This document shows positions 36,861-47,631 of a DNA stretch of 64,000 nt, piece by piece (position 1 is the stretch's first letter; every line of letters begins with the position of its first letter). Below the pieces are notes generated by a model. It was not told where the DNA came from, did not search any database, and saw nothing but the letters and a program-made list of their open reading frames with translations. Source of the stretch: Cupriavidus sp. P-10. GTDB taxonomy: Bacteria > Pseudomonadota > Gammaproteobacteria > Burkholderiales > Burkholderiaceae. The stretch is taken from positions 3,100,001 through 3,164,000 of the forward strand of contig NZ_AP025170.1 of NCBI RefSeq assembly GCF_003402535.2. The letters are read 5' to 3'. The position numbers and the translations under genes were made by a program.

Positions 36861-36881
36861 GGTTGCACACACTGTGCAACC
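36861..36881. promoter_or_regulatory. Palindrome between nrdA leader stem and NrdR boxes
   Basis: GGTTGCACA-CAC-TGTGCAACC, a perfect 9-bp inverted repeat. It could be a protein-binding site near the nrdA transcription start, or a small hairpin at the 5' end of the leader. Confidence 0.45.
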
Positions 36882-36914
36882 GCCACCTCACACTTGGGCC
36901 AGCCCCCGGTTTGA

Positions 36915-36930
36915 CTACTAGATATAGTGG
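36915..36930 (-). promoter_or_regulatory. NrdR box 1 upstream of nrdA
   Basis: On the minus strand CCACTATATCTAGTAG fits the NrdR-box pattern (ACACWATATMTWGTGT type). NrdR represses ribonucleotide reductase genes when dATP is plentiful. A second box follows at exactly 31 bp. Confidence 0.75.
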
Positions 36931-36945
36931 GTGCTGCTGAAAACT

Positions 36946-36961
36946 GGGCTAAGTATAGTGA
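36946..36961 (-). promoter_or_regulatory. NrdR box 2 upstream of nrdA
   Basis: On the minus strand TCACTATACTTAGCCC matches one half of the NrdR box well and the other half poorly. The 31-bp offset from box 1 is three helical turns, the usual spacing of paired NrdR sites. Between 36962 and the ampD end at 37209 I see no gene or clear element. Confidence 0.65.
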
Positions 36962-37208
36962 AACGAATCCGAATGACCAGTCTTGACAACCGCTATTTCG
37001 GGGTCGATCCGCGGTCGGGCTGGCGGGTGCGGCAGCGCCACATGCCCGGGAGCCTAGAACACACAAGGGTTTCAGAGAAACCGTTCGCAACTGCACATTT
37101 CACAAAAATTTTTTTGATTGTTGCGAGCATGCGATAGCCCCTTACCCGCTTGGGGTATGTGTGCCCAAAAAGGGGCGCACGACCACTGGGAACGACGTTA
37201 CGAATTCA

Positions 37209-37825
37209 TCACCCTGTGGTATGCCGATAGGGCAACATGCCTGGCGGCACGGCTGCACCGGCGGCGAAGCGGTCCCAGTCGAAATGCGGGCCGGGATCGG
37301 TCTTGCGTCCCGGGGCGATGTCGCTGTGGCCGGCGATCGCCCGCACCGGATAGGTTGCCATCAGAGCCGGCACCAGCGCGGCCACGGTGTCGTACTGGGC
37401 GGGGGTGAATGGCAGGTCGTCGCAGCCCTCGATCTCGATGCCGATCGAAAAGTCGTTGCAGCGCGTGCGGCCGAAGAAGTCGGACTGGCCGGCATGCCAG
37501 GCGCGCTGCGTGCACGGCACGAACTGCACCAGTTCGCCCTGCCGCGTCACCAGGAAGTGCGCGGACACCTGGACCTGGTGGATGGTGGCGAAGAACGGGT
37601 GCTTGTCCGGGTCGAGCCGGTTCTGGAAGAACGCCTCGATGTCGCCGCTGCCGAACTGGCCGGGCGGCAGGCTGATGTTGTGCAGCACCACCAGGTCCAC
37701 CGGCATGCCGGGCGGGCGCTGGTCGAAATTGGGCGATGGCACGCGGCGGGCGGCGGGCACCCAGCCGTCTGCGTCGGGCAGGAAGGCTCGCGAGGGCGCG
37801 GGCGGGTTGGGCTGGCTCGGCCTGA

Positions 37826-37829
<4 letters not shown>
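37209..37829 (-). CDS. ampD: 1,6-anhydro-N-acetylmuramyl-L-alanine amidase
   Basis: Cytosolic zinc amidase of 206 residues that removes the stem peptide from anhydro-muropeptides in cell-wall recycling. N-acetylmuramoyl-L-alanine amidase type 2 fold: VDLVVLHNISLPPGQFG with zinc ligand His50, NDFSIGIEIEG, and AGHSDIAPGRKTDPGPHFDW with the remaining His and Asp ligands. Loss of AmpD usually derepresses AmpC beta-lactamase. Its start overlaps the pilR stop by 4 bases, so it is last in a coupled chain. Confidence 0.95.
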
Positions 37830-39510
<1,681 letters not shown>

Positions 39511-39514
<4 letters not shown>

Positions 39515-41640
39515 GCGACGGCCGCGTCGGCGGTCTCGATGCGCAGCGTCAGCACGAAGGCCTTGGCCGGCAGTGTATCGCGCGCGGCCGCTGCCAGCAC
39601 GCCGGTGCGCTCCACCAGCGCCGGTACCGAAACGGCGCCGTAGCGCACCTGCGCGTCGTTGGCGCCGCACAGCTCGCGCGCCATGAACAGGCCGAGGCCG
39701 GTGCCCTGCGCGTTGCTGGTGAAGAAAGGTTCGAACAGGCTGCGCTGGTGCTCGCGCGAGACCTCGGCGCCGTCGTTCCAGACGATCAGCTCGGCGTGGT
39801 GCTGGTCCAGCGCGTGCGCCAGCAGCCGGATCGAGCCGGGCAGCCGGCTGCAGTAGCGCCAGGCATTGTCGAGCAGGTTGCCCAGCACCTGTTGCAGCTG
39901 TGCGGCGTCGAACACCACTGGCTGGGCCACGTCCACGGTCAGGCGGATGGCGTTGGCATTGACGTCGGCGCGGCCGGCCGGGCGGGTCTCGCCGGCGCGC
40001 GGGCGGCGCGAACGCATTTCCAGGCGCCAGCGCTCGACGATCTCGGGCAGCGCCTGCGCCAGGTGCACGGTGCTGCGGCCGGTGCGCGGACGGCGCGACA
40101 TCTGCAGCACGTCGGACACCACCTGGTCGAGCCGGCGCACGTTGTCGTTGATGATGCGCAGCAGGCGGGCGTCGATATCGACGTCGGCGCCGCCGGTGTT
40201 ATCTGACCGCTCCGTGGCAACAGGCTCCTGCCGCGCGGAGTCGGCCAGCAGCTCGCTGGCCTGGCTGATGGCCGCCAGCGGGTTGCGGATCTGGTGTGCG
40301 ATGCTGGCCACCAGGCGGCCCATCGCGGCCAGCTTTTCCTGCTGCACCTGTTCCGCGATGCGTTCCCAGCTTTCAATATGGACCAGCACGGTATCGCGCA
40401 TCTCGCTGCGCAGCAGGGCTTCGTCTTCCTGCGACCAGGCCATGGCCTCGTTCTGCGCGATCGCCAGGCGCAGGCGGGCGGCGGCCTCGGGCGAGAGCTC
40501 GTTCCAGGCGGCGGTATCGAGTTGCGACGGCACCGTGCGCCCGTGCGCCAGCGTCGAGCGCAAACCCGCCAGCCCCGGCAGCACAAAGCGCAGCCGCAGC
40601 CGGGTGTGCTGCATGGTGCCGTCGGCCAGCGCGGCGCCGGTCGCCATCGGCAGCAGTTGCAGGATGCGCGGCACGTCGTCATTCCTGCGCAGCCAGTCGC
40701 GCAGCATTTCCATCAGCGGCTGCAGGCGCGGGATGCGGCGCAGGTCGAACAGCACGGCATCGCTGCCGCCGCCGCTGCCCTGCTCCGCCGACGCCCCAAG
40801 CCGGCGCGAATAGATCCGCTCATGCGCCTGCACGCCCAGCAGCACCACCGCCGCCGGGTTGGCCGCCACCACCGAGCCGTTGGCGCGCACCAGCATCACG
40901 CCATCCTGCATGTCATTGACCATCAGCCGGTTGACCAGCTGCTGCATGCGCAATTCCTGCTCGCGCGCCAGCGCCAGCCGCTCCTGCGCGATCTGGCGGT
41001 TGGCCAGCATATACATCAGCAGCGCCGCGATCATAAACACCAGGCCGAACAGGCCCGAGCCGAGCAGCCCGGCATCGGCCTGGCGCAGCAGGATGGTGTG
41101 CATGAAAGGGCCACCCATCACCACCAGCGCGGAGATCGACGCGGCAAAGAGCGCGAACGGCAGGCTGGTGAGCGCGCCAGCTTGGAGGGCGGGCAGCAGG
41201 AAGATCATGGCGAGCCCGTCGGCCTGGCCCTGGCTGGCGGGGTGGCCGATGGCGTGGAAGACCAGCGCCAGCAACGCCAGGTCGGCCAGCACCTGCACGC
41301 GCACCCGCAGGTGGAAATGGCGGCGCCACAGCGTGCCGGCGAGCATCGCCAGCGCAATGCCGAGGTAAGGCACGGCGACGGTCATGGCCGCCGCATGCTC
41401 GATGCCGGCCAACCCGAAGGACAGATCCGGCAGCAGCGAAGGCGGCAATGACGTGGGGGCAGGTTCGCCGCGCCGCATCAGCGCGTAGCCGAGCAGCAGC
41501 AGGCCCACGGCCACGCGGGTCCAGCAGAAATAGCGCAGCAGGCGCCAGTGGAATTCGGGCGGTTCGTCCTGGCGCCACAGGTGGGCCAGGCCGCGCCAGG
41601 CGTTCAGCCGCTGCCAGCCTGACAGCGCCGGTTCGGTCAT
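39511..41640 (-). CDS. pilS: Membrane sensor histidine kinase, PilS-type
   Basis: Sensor kinase of 709 residues. About six N-terminal membrane helices (residues 25-220) are typical of PilS, which senses pilin in the membrane. A PAS-like region follows (MVNDMQDGVMLVRANGSVVA). The phospho-acceptor His is in VASIAHQIRNPLAAI. The HATPase domain includes LLDNAWRYC and GTGLGLFMAREL. The start overlaps the upstream small gene by 4 bases and its stop overlaps pilR. Longer than P. aeruginosa PilS (about 530), mainly through extra sequence between PAS and His domains. Confidence 0.85.
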
Positions 41641-41939
41641 GGACGCGCGCCGCCGTCGTCGGTGTGGCTGGCCTCGTCAGGCAGGTGGCTGCGGCGGCAG
41701 TAGTGCAAGCCGCGCCAGGCGATGGCGTCACCCATCGGCAGGTGTACGCCGCACTGGGCGCACTGGACCATCGGTTCGGCGTCGGCGGGCTGGCCGGCAT
41801 TGGCATTGGCGTTGGCGCGGGCTGCGGCTTCGCTGGCTTGCTGCCGGGCCCGTTGCTGCGCCAGCCGCGCTTCGGCGCGGGCGCGCAGCCACCAGAAGAC
41901 GCCCAGCACCACGGCCAGCAGGATCAGGATACGTGCCAT
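41637..41939 (-). CDS. PP0621-like small membrane protein with Cys pair
   Basis: A 100-residue protein with an N-terminal membrane helix (ILILLAVVLGVFWWLRA), an Ala/Gln-rich charged helix, then a metal-site-like domain MVQCAQCGVHLPMGDAIAWR and HYCRRSHLPDEA. It resembles conserved PP0621-type proteins encoded beside pilS in many proteobacteria. The function is unknown. It overlaps the pilS start by 4 bases and lies 6 bases after the cytochrome-assembly gene. Confidence 0.8.
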   Translation of the reverse strand: MARILILLAVVLGVFWWLRARAEARLAQQRARQQASEAAARANANANAGQPADAEPMVQCAQCGVHLPMGDAIAWRGLHYCRRSHLPDEASHTDDGGARP

Positions 41940-41945
41940 GGGGTC

Positions 41946-42908
41946 TCAGAGACGGTGCAGGACCACTTCAATCACAAAGCGGCTGCCGACATAGGCCAGC
42001 AGCAGGATGCCGAACGAGGCGATGACCCAGCGCAGCGCCACCTTGCCGCGCCAGCCGCGGAAGATGCGCCCGGCCAGGATGCCGCCGAACATGGCCCACG
42101 AGATCAGCGCGAACACGGTCTTGTGGTCCATCCGGAAGGCGCGGCCGAACAGCTCTTCGGAGAACAGCAGGCCCGAGCCGATCGTCAGCGTCAGCAGCAC
42201 GAAGCCGGCGCCGATCAGGCGGAACAGCAGCTTCTCCAGCGTCAGCAGCGGCGGCAGCAAATCCAGCCAGCGGCCCAGCCACTGGCTGGGTTGCGTGGCC
42301 TTGCCATCGGCCGGGCGCGCCGGCGCGTGGCGGAAACCGTGCAGCCGGCGCTCGGCCAGCAGCATCAGGAAGGCATGGAACGCCGCCAGTGTGAACAGCC
42401 CGTACGCCACGTTGGCGATGACGAAGTGCAGCTTGAACAGCGGCTGCGCCGCATAGCCCAGGATCTGCGAGCCGGGGAAGGCCAGCGGCATCAGGCTGGC
42501 GACCAGCGCGACGGGGATCACGATCAGCCCCAGCCCGGCCAGCGAGAAGAAGAAGCTCTCGATCCAGTAGATGCCCACGCCCAGCCACAGCATGGCCGAC
42601 AGCGCGAAGGCAAAGCCGAACACCATGCGCTCGGCCGGGAAGATGGTTTCGTGCAGCAGCATGCCGTGGCTGGCCAGCGCCGCCAGCATCAGCACGTGCC
42701 ACCACGCGGGCCGGCCCTCGCCGTGCGCGCCGCCCGCCGGTGGCAGGGCGTTGCCGGGGCCGCCGGCGACCAGCACGGCCGAGGCCGCGCCACCGGCTGG
42801 GCCGGCCTTGGCGGCAGTGGAGGCAACGCCGGCATGGCGCGTGGCCCAGCCGTGCCAGGCCAGGCCGCAATAGAGAAGTGCCGTCAGGGCATACAGTACA
42901 ATGACCAT
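41946..42908 (-). CDS. Cytochrome c assembly (CcsA/YpjD-like) membrane protein
   Basis: Inner-membrane protein of 320 residues with about eight helices. It has the CcmC/CcsA-family pattern: FVIANVAYGLFTLAAFHAFL with a conserved His, MDHKTVFALISWAMFGGILAGR with another His, and FRGWRGKVALRW. This is the YpjD branch seen next to ffh in many proteobacteria. The exact role (heme handling or membrane stress) is unsettled. It diverges from ffh across 130 bp and starts the minus-strand chain towards ampD. Confidence 0.85.
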   Translation of the reverse strand: MVIVLYALTALLYCGLAWHGWATRHAGVASTAAKAGPAGGAASAVLVAGGPGNALPPAGGAHGEGRPAWWHVLMLAALASHGMLLHETIFPAERMVFGFAFALSAMLWLGVGIYWIESFFFSLAGLGLIVIPVALVASLMPLAFPGSQILGYAAQPLFKLHFVIANVAYGLFTLAAFHAFLMLLAERRLHGFRHAPARPADGKATQPSQWLGRWLDLLPPLLTLEKLLFRLIGAGFVLLTLTIGSGLLFSEELFGRAFRMDHKTVFALISWAMFGGILAGRIFRGWRGKVALRWVIASFGILLLAYVGSRFVIEVVLHRL

Positions 42909-43038
42909 TTGCGCAGTTTACCTTAGTGCCCACGGACGGTGGCGGCCGGTTGAACCGGTGCTCCAGCCCTGCAACAGGCACGGGCCTGCCCCGATTTCAG
43001 ACCGAGCTCCTGCTCCGATATCTCCCCCGATTCCTGCC

Positions 43039-44433
43039 ATGCTGGACAATCTCACTCAACGCCTGGCGCGTGTGGTCAAGACCATGCGCGGCGAGGCGCG
43101 CCTGACCGAGGCCAACACCGCCGAGATGCTGCGCGAAGTGCGCCTTGCCATGCTCGAAGCCGACGTGGCGCTGCCGGTCGTGCGCGAATTCATCGCCCGC
43201 GTCAAGGAAAAGGCGCTGGGCGAGGATGTGATCACCAGCCTGACGCCGGGCCAGGCGCTGGTCGGCGTGGTCCAGCGCGAGCTGACCTCGGTCATCGGCG
43301 GCGCCGAGGCCGCCGGCGGCAACAATAAGGAAGCCGAGCTGAACCTGGCCGTGCAGCCACCCGCCATCATCCTGATGGCCGGCCTGCAAGGTGCCGGCAA
43401 GACCACAACCGTCGGCAAGCTGGCCAAGTGGCTCAAGGAAAACAAGAAGAAGAAGGTGCTGACGGTCTCTTGCGACGTCTACCGCCCCGCCGCTATCGCC
43501 CAGCTGAAGACCGTTTCCGAGCAGGTCGGCGCTGATTTCTTCCCGTCGCAGCCGGACCAGAAGCCGGTCGATATCGCCCGCGCGGCGGTGGACTGGGCGC
43601 GCAAGCACTACCACGACGTGCTGATCGTCGATACGGCCGGCCGTCTGGGTATCGACGAGTTGATGATGCAGGAAATCGCCGCCCTGCACGCCGAGCTGAA
43701 GCCGGCCGAGACCCTGTTCGTGGTCGACGCCATGCTCGGCCAGGACGCGGTCAATACCGCCAAGGCCTTCAACGATACCCTGCCGCTGACCGGCGTGGTG
43801 CTGACCAAGCTGGACGGCGATGCGCGCGGCGGTGCCGCGCTGTCGGTGCGCCATATCACCGGCCGCCCGATCAAGTTCGTCGGCGTCGGCGAAAAGCTGG
43901 ACGGGCTGGAGCCGTTCTACCCGGACCGCATGGCCCAGCGCATCCTGGGCATGGGCGACATCATGGCGCTGGTCGAGGAAGCCCAGCGCGGTGTCGACAT
44001 GGAAGCGGCCGAGAAGCTGGCCAAGAAGATCAAGAAGACCGGCGATTTCGACCTGGAAGACTTCAAGGCGCAGATCGGCCAGATGAAGAAGATGGGCGGC
44101 ATGGCCAGCCTGGTCGACAAGCTGCCGGCGCAGTTCGCCCAGCAGGCGCAGGGCGCCAACATGGACCAGGCCGAGAAACAGGTGGCCCGCATGGAAGGCA
44201 TCATCAACAGCATGACGCCGGCCGAGCGCGCCAAGCCCGACCTGATCAAGGCCAGCCGCAAGCGCCGCATTGCCGCGGGCGCCGGCGTGCCGGTACAGGA
44301 GGTCAACCGCCTGCTGAACCAGTTCGACCAGATGCAATCCATGATGAAAAAGCTCAAGGGCGGCGGCATGATGAAGATGATGCGCCAGATGGGCGCGATG
44401 AAGGGCGGCATGAAGGGCCTCTTCAATCGTTGA
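43039..44433 (+). CDS. ffh: Signal recognition particle protein
   Basis: SRP GTPase of 464 residues that binds signal sequences and 4.5S RNA and delivers ribosomes to FtsY. The start at 43039 was chosen from the family N-terminus MLDNLTQRLARVVKTMRGEA. The G domain has GLQGAGKTTTVGKLA (G1), VDTAGRLGIDE (G3) and TKLDGDARGGAALS (G4). The C-terminal Met-rich M domain includes RIAAGAGVPVQEVNRLL (RNA-binding) and GGGMMKMMRQMGAMKGGM. Located divergently from the ypjD-like gene. Confidence 0.98.
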   Translation: MLDNLTQRLARVVKTMRGEARLTEANTAEMLREVRLAMLEADVALPVVREFIARVKEKALGEDVITSLTPGQALVGVVQRELTSVIGGAEAAGGNNKEAELNLAVQPPAIILMAGLQGAGKTTTVGKLAKWLKENKKKKVLTVSCDVYRPAAIAQLKTVSEQVGADFFPSQPDQKPVDIARAAVDWARKHYHDVLIVDTAGRLGIDELMMQEIAALHAELKPAETLFVVDAMLGQDAVNTAKAFNDTLPLTGVVLTKLDGDARGGAALSVRHITGRPIKFVGVGEKLDGLEPFYPDRMAQRILGMGDIMALVEEAQRGVDMEAAEKLAKKIKKTGDFDLEDFKAQIGQMKKMGGMASLVDKLPAQFAQQAQGANMDQAEKQVARMEGIINSMTPAERAKPDLIKASRKRRIAAGAGVPVQEVNRLLNQFDQMQSMMKKLKGGGMMKMMRQMGAMKGGMKGLFNR

Positions 44434-44484
44434 GCCCGGGCTGCACTGCGATCCGCCTACCCCGCAAAGAACAGGAAAGACATC

Positions 44485-45027
44485 ATGATGAGCGCCGTAC
44501 AGGCCCGCGAACTGTGGGCCAACTCCGAAGAAATCGTCTCGGCCGAGGAAGTCCAGGCATCGCTGGACCGCATGGCCGCCGAGATCACCGCCAAGATGGG
44601 CGATGCCTTCCCGCTGGTGCTGTCCGTGATGGGCGGCGCGGTGGTGTTCACCGGCATGCTGCTGCCCAAGCTGGCGTTCCCGCTGGAGTTCGACTACATC
44701 CACCTCTCGCGCTACAACAACAAGACCGTTGGCGGCGAGATGCAGTGGCGCGTGGCCCCGCGCGAATCGGTCAAGGACCGCGTGGTGCTGGTGCTGGACG
44801 ACATCCTGGATGAAGGCGAAACCATGGCCGCAATCCGGCAGCGCATCATGGACATGGGCGCCAGGGAATTCCACGCCGCGGTGCTGTGCGAGAAGACGCT
44901 GACCAAGCTCAAGCCGATGCACCCGGACTTCTGTGGTTTTACCGTGCCGGATCGCTATGTGTTCGGGTGCGGGATGGATGCCAAGGGATACTGGCGGAAC
45001 CTGGGCGCGATTCGGGCGATGATCTGA
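44485..45027 (+). CDS. hpt: Hypoxanthine-guanine phosphoribosyltransferase
   Basis: Purine-salvage enzyme of 180 residues. AGGAAAG precedes ATG at 44485; an adjacent second ATG at 44488 is possible. The PRPP-binding signature VLVLDDILDEGETMAAI is clear, with LSVMGGAVVFTGMLL and FDYIHLSRYNNK upstream and YVFGCGMDAKGYWRNL at the end. It follows ffh by 51 bp on the same strand, but is then followed by REP-like hairpins. Confidence 0.9.
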   Translation: MMSAVQARELWANSEEIVSAEEVQASLDRMAAEITAKMGDAFPLVLSVMGGAVVFTGMLLPKLAFPLEFDYIHLSRYNNKTVGGEMQWRVAPRESVKDRVVLVLDDILDEGETMAAIRQRIMDMGAREFHAAVLCEKTLTKLKPMHPDFCGFTVPDRYVFGCGMDAKGYWRNLGAIRAMI

Positions 45028-45049
45028 TCTTGCTGCACTGACGATTGCT

Positions 45050-45075
45050 CCCCTCTCCCGCGCGCGGGAGAGGGG
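45050..45075. repeat. REP-like GC-rich hairpin after hpt
   Basis: CCCCTCTCCCGCG directly followed by its complement, the same family as 33678-33703. It lies 22 bases after the hpt stop and may serve as a 3' end structure. Confidence 0.75.
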
Positions 45076-45146
45076 TTGGGGGAGAGGGCCGGCGCTTGCA
45101 AGAGCGACGGCCCTCGCTTCGTGGAGAATCCCGCCCTCTCCCCCTG

Positions 45147-45182
45147 CCCCTCTCCCGCAAGCGGGCCGCAAGCGGGCGAGGG
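45147..45182. repeat. Second, degenerate REP-like hairpin before lysE end
   Basis: CCCCTCTCCCGCAAGCGGG with a duplicated GCAAGCGGG and closing GCGAGGGG. It is opposed to the copy at 45050-45075 between the convergent hpt and LysE genes. Confidence 0.6.
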
Positions 45183-45197
45183 GAGCAAAGCCATCGG

Positions 45198-45821
45198 TCA
45201 GCTTTGGTGCGACGCCAGGATCGGCCACAGGGAAGCCAGCAACAACACCGCCATCCCGATATTGAACGCCCGCAGCACCTTCGGCCGCGCCAGCCAGCGC
45301 CGCAGCGCCGAGCCACACAACGCCCACATCGCCACGCTGGGCAGGTTCACCACCCCGAAGATCCCGGCCAGCAGCAGCACGTTGAGCCACAGGTTGCCGT
45401 GCAGCACATAGGTGCTGCACGCGCCCACGGCCATCACCCACGCCTTGGGATTGACCCACTGGAACGCCGCCGCGGCCCAGAAGCCCATCGGCCGTGCCAC
45501 CTGCTGGTCCTGCACGCCGCCAGCCGTGGCGAGCTTCCATGCCAGCCAGACCAGGTAGACAGTGGCCACCACGCGCAGCATCTGCCAGGTCCACGGGAAG
45601 GCGTGGAACAGCGACCCCAGCCCCAGCCCGACCAGCGCCACCATCAGCGCAAAGCCAATGCTGACGCCGAGCAGGTGCGGCACCGTGCGCAAGAACCCGA
45701 AGTTCACGCCGGAAGCCAGCAGCATCGTGTTATTCGGACCGGGGGTGATCGACGATACCAGCGCAAAGCCGGCAAAAGCGGCAAAGACACCGGTGCCGGC
45801 GGCGAGTTGGGATACTTCCAT
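45198..45821 (-). CDS. LysE-family amino acid exporter
   Basis: Inner-membrane exporter of 207 residues with six hydrophobic segments. Family signature SSITPGPNNTMLLASG lies near the N-terminus, with FWAAAAFQWVNPKAW in the second half. The substrate could be an amino acid or derivative. It is a single gene between REP-like hairpins and the dioxygenase gene. Confidence 0.92.
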   Translation of the reverse strand: MEVSQLAAGTGVFAAFAGFALVSSITPGPNNTMLLASGVNFGFLRTVPHLLGVSIGFALMVALVGLGLGSLFHAFPWTWQMLRVVATVYLVWLAWKLATAGGVQDQQVARPMGFWAAAAFQWVNPKAWVMAVGACSTYVLHGNLWLNVLLLAGIFGVVNLPSVAMWALCGSALRRWLARPKVLRAFNIGMAVLLLASLWPILASHQS

Positions 45822-45950
45822 GACTGACTCCAGGGCGTTCAGGGAATCAGTCTACGGTCAGTCAGCGGTACAGTACCGGTACACTTTTTCAGCAAATTGC
45901 CAATACAGGATCGGCTGGGCATTCCACCGGCAAGGTCCCGATCGACGCGG

Positions 45951-46889
45951 TCATGCCTCGCTGCGATACGGCCGCTCGCGCAGCCACTTGGTCGCAATCC
46001 ACTTTTCGCCTTCCGCGACCGGCAGGCCGGCGTGCAGCGTGCGCCCGTCCAGTGCGCCGTCGGGCAGCAGGTAGCTGAAGTAGACCGCGTTGCCCTTTAC
46101 CGGCGCCACTTCCAGCCCGACGCGCGGGAACGCAGTGGCGCCGCCAGCCTCGGGCGTGTTCAGGTAGATCACAAGCGTGGCGATACGCTGGCCGCCTACG
46201 GTCAGCTGGCGGGCCTCGCCCGGCCGCTGCGGGTTGAAGTAGTCGAAGTGCGGCTGGTATTCGCCGCCGGGCTTGTAGTTGAGGATCTGCAGGCCTTCGC
46301 CGTGCTCGGCAGGCACGCCGGTGACCGCCGCGATGCGCGCCTCGATACGTTCGATCAGCGCATGCTCGCCCACCTGGAACATGGCGCCCATGCTGGTGCG
46401 GGCGTCGATCAGGTTCTCGTCGCCGGTGTCGGGATTGACCACCGGCGAGCGTGCCAGCCGGCCGCGCGACAGCGCCACCAGCGCGTCGCATTCGTCGGCG
46501 CTCAGCAATTGCTGGTACAGCCGGATCTGGGGCGAGGCGAGCCGGAACAGGATCGGCACCTGGCGATCGCCGCCGTCGGCCACGTAAGCCGTCGGGCGTG
46601 CAGCGGGGCCGGACGCGGCGCTTGCCACGGGCTTGGCCTGCGGGGCCGCAGCGCGTGCCGGCGCCTGCTTGTCCGGGTTGGCCGGCGCGATGTCGCCACC
46701 GAACGCCGCCGCCACGGCCCGGCGGGCAAAGGCGTCGTCATAGCCCGAACGCAGCATCGACAGCACCAGCGCATCGGCGCCGAAGCCCTGCGCGATATGC
46801 CGCGCCAGCCATTGCTCCAGCTCGGGCGAGGATTCGGTATAGCCGGTCTTGCCGGCCTTGCCGCCGGCAGCGGCTGCTTCGCGGATCAT
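45951..46889 (-). CDS. 2OG-Fe(II) dioxygenase, prolyl 4-hydroxylase-like
   Basis: Predicted 2-oxoglutarate/iron oxygenase of 312 residues. The iron triad is His214 and Asp216 in QPHFDYFNP and His286 in RTLHAG, and Lys296 (EKWIATKW) should bind 2-oxoglutarate. The N-terminal 110 residues are a separate region, including ELEQWLARHIAQGFGADALV, which recalls a small helical domain seen in bacterial prolyl hydroxylases. ATG at 46889 overlaps the transglycosylase stop by 4 bases, so the two are coupled. The target is unknown; bacterial homologues modify elongation factor Tu or collagen-like proteins. Confidence 0.9.
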   Translation of the reverse strand: MIREAAAAGGKAGKTGYTESSPELEQWLARHIAQGFGADALVLSMLRSGYDDAFARRAVAAAFGGDIAPANPDKQAPARAAAPQAKPVASAASGPAARPTAYVADGGDRQVPILFRLASPQIRLYQQLLSADECDALVALSRGRLARSPVVNPDTGDENLIDARTSMGAMFQVGEHALIERIEARIAAVTGVPAEHGEGLQILNYKPGGEYQPHFDYFNPQRPGEARQLTVGGQRIATLVIYLNTPEAGGATAFPRVGLEVAPVKGNAVYFSYLLPDGALDGRTLHAGLPVAEGEKWIATKWLRERPYRSEA

Positions 46890-47626
46890 GACGGGTTGGC
46901 GACGCGGCGCGGCGAAAAAGGATTGCGCTCCGGTGGATCGGAGGGCAGCGCACGGGGGGCGCGCGCCGGCGCATTCTCCGGTTCGCCTGCGACAGTGACG
47001 GAAGCTTCGGAATACTGCCAGCGCTTCCACGCCGCCAGTACCGCATTGGGATATTCGGGGCGGCCGCGGCTGCCGTTGTAGCGGCCCAGCGCCAGATACA
47101 GATCGCCCTGCTCACGGTCCAGGTAGTGGCGCAGGATGGTGCAGCCGTAGCGCAGGTTGCTCTGCAGATGGAACAGCTTGCGCGGGTCGTTGTCGCCGAT
47201 GGTGCGGACCCAGAACGGCATCACCTGCATCAGCCCGCGCGCGCCGGCCGAGCTGATCGCGTACTTGCGGAAATTGCTCTCGACCTGGACCAGGCCCAGC
47301 ACCAGCGCTGGCTCCAGCCCGGCGCGCTTGGCCTCGTAGTAGGCGGTCTCGATCAATTCCACGCGCATATGCGGCTCAGGGATGCGCGAGGCCAGGCGCG
47401 AGGACATTTCGCCCAGCCATTTCAGGTAAGCCAGGCGCTCGCCGCCGGAAGCAAAGACCGGCCGCGTGGGCCGGTCGTCGGCAATCGCGGCGGCCAGCGC
47501 GCCGCGCACGGAATCGGCCAGGTCTTCTTCCTTCTGCGCGCCGGCATGCGCGGCCGCCGCGGCCAGCGCCAGCAGCAACCCGCCGGCAAGGCGGCGGGCG
47601 GCGGGCAGTGCGCGTGCGGCGCGCAT
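46886..47626 (-). CDS. Lytic transglycosylase, SLT domain
   Basis: Periplasmic peptidoglycan lyase of 246 residues. Signal peptide about 1-29 (LLLALAAAAAHAGA). The SLT domain has catalytic Glu in GLVQVESNFRKYAISSAGARG, followed by GLMQVMPFW and the C-terminal ALGRYNGSRG. It is coupled to the downstream dioxygenase by a 4-base overlap and lies 5 bases after proS. Its biological role may be cell-wall turnover or insertion of envelope machines. Confidence 0.92.
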   Translation of the reverse strand: MRAARALPAARRLAGGLLLALAAAAAHAGAQKEEDLADSVRGALAAAIADDRPTRPVFASGGERLAYLKWLGEMSSRLASRIPEPHMRVELIETAYYEAKRAGLEPALVLGLVQVESNFRKYAISSAGARGLMQVMPFWVRTIGDNDPRKLFHLQSNLRYGCTILRHYLDREQGDLYLALGRYNGSRGRPEYPNAVLAAWKRWQYSEASVTVAGEPENAPARAPRALPSDPPERNPFSPRRVANPS

Positions 47627-47631
47627 CGGGC

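Noticed and set aside
42997..45594. Long minus-strand frame of 865 codons opposite ffh and hpt
   Set aside because: It is antisense to two clear genes, is His/Gly/Arg-rich low-complexity sequence and has no ribosome site.
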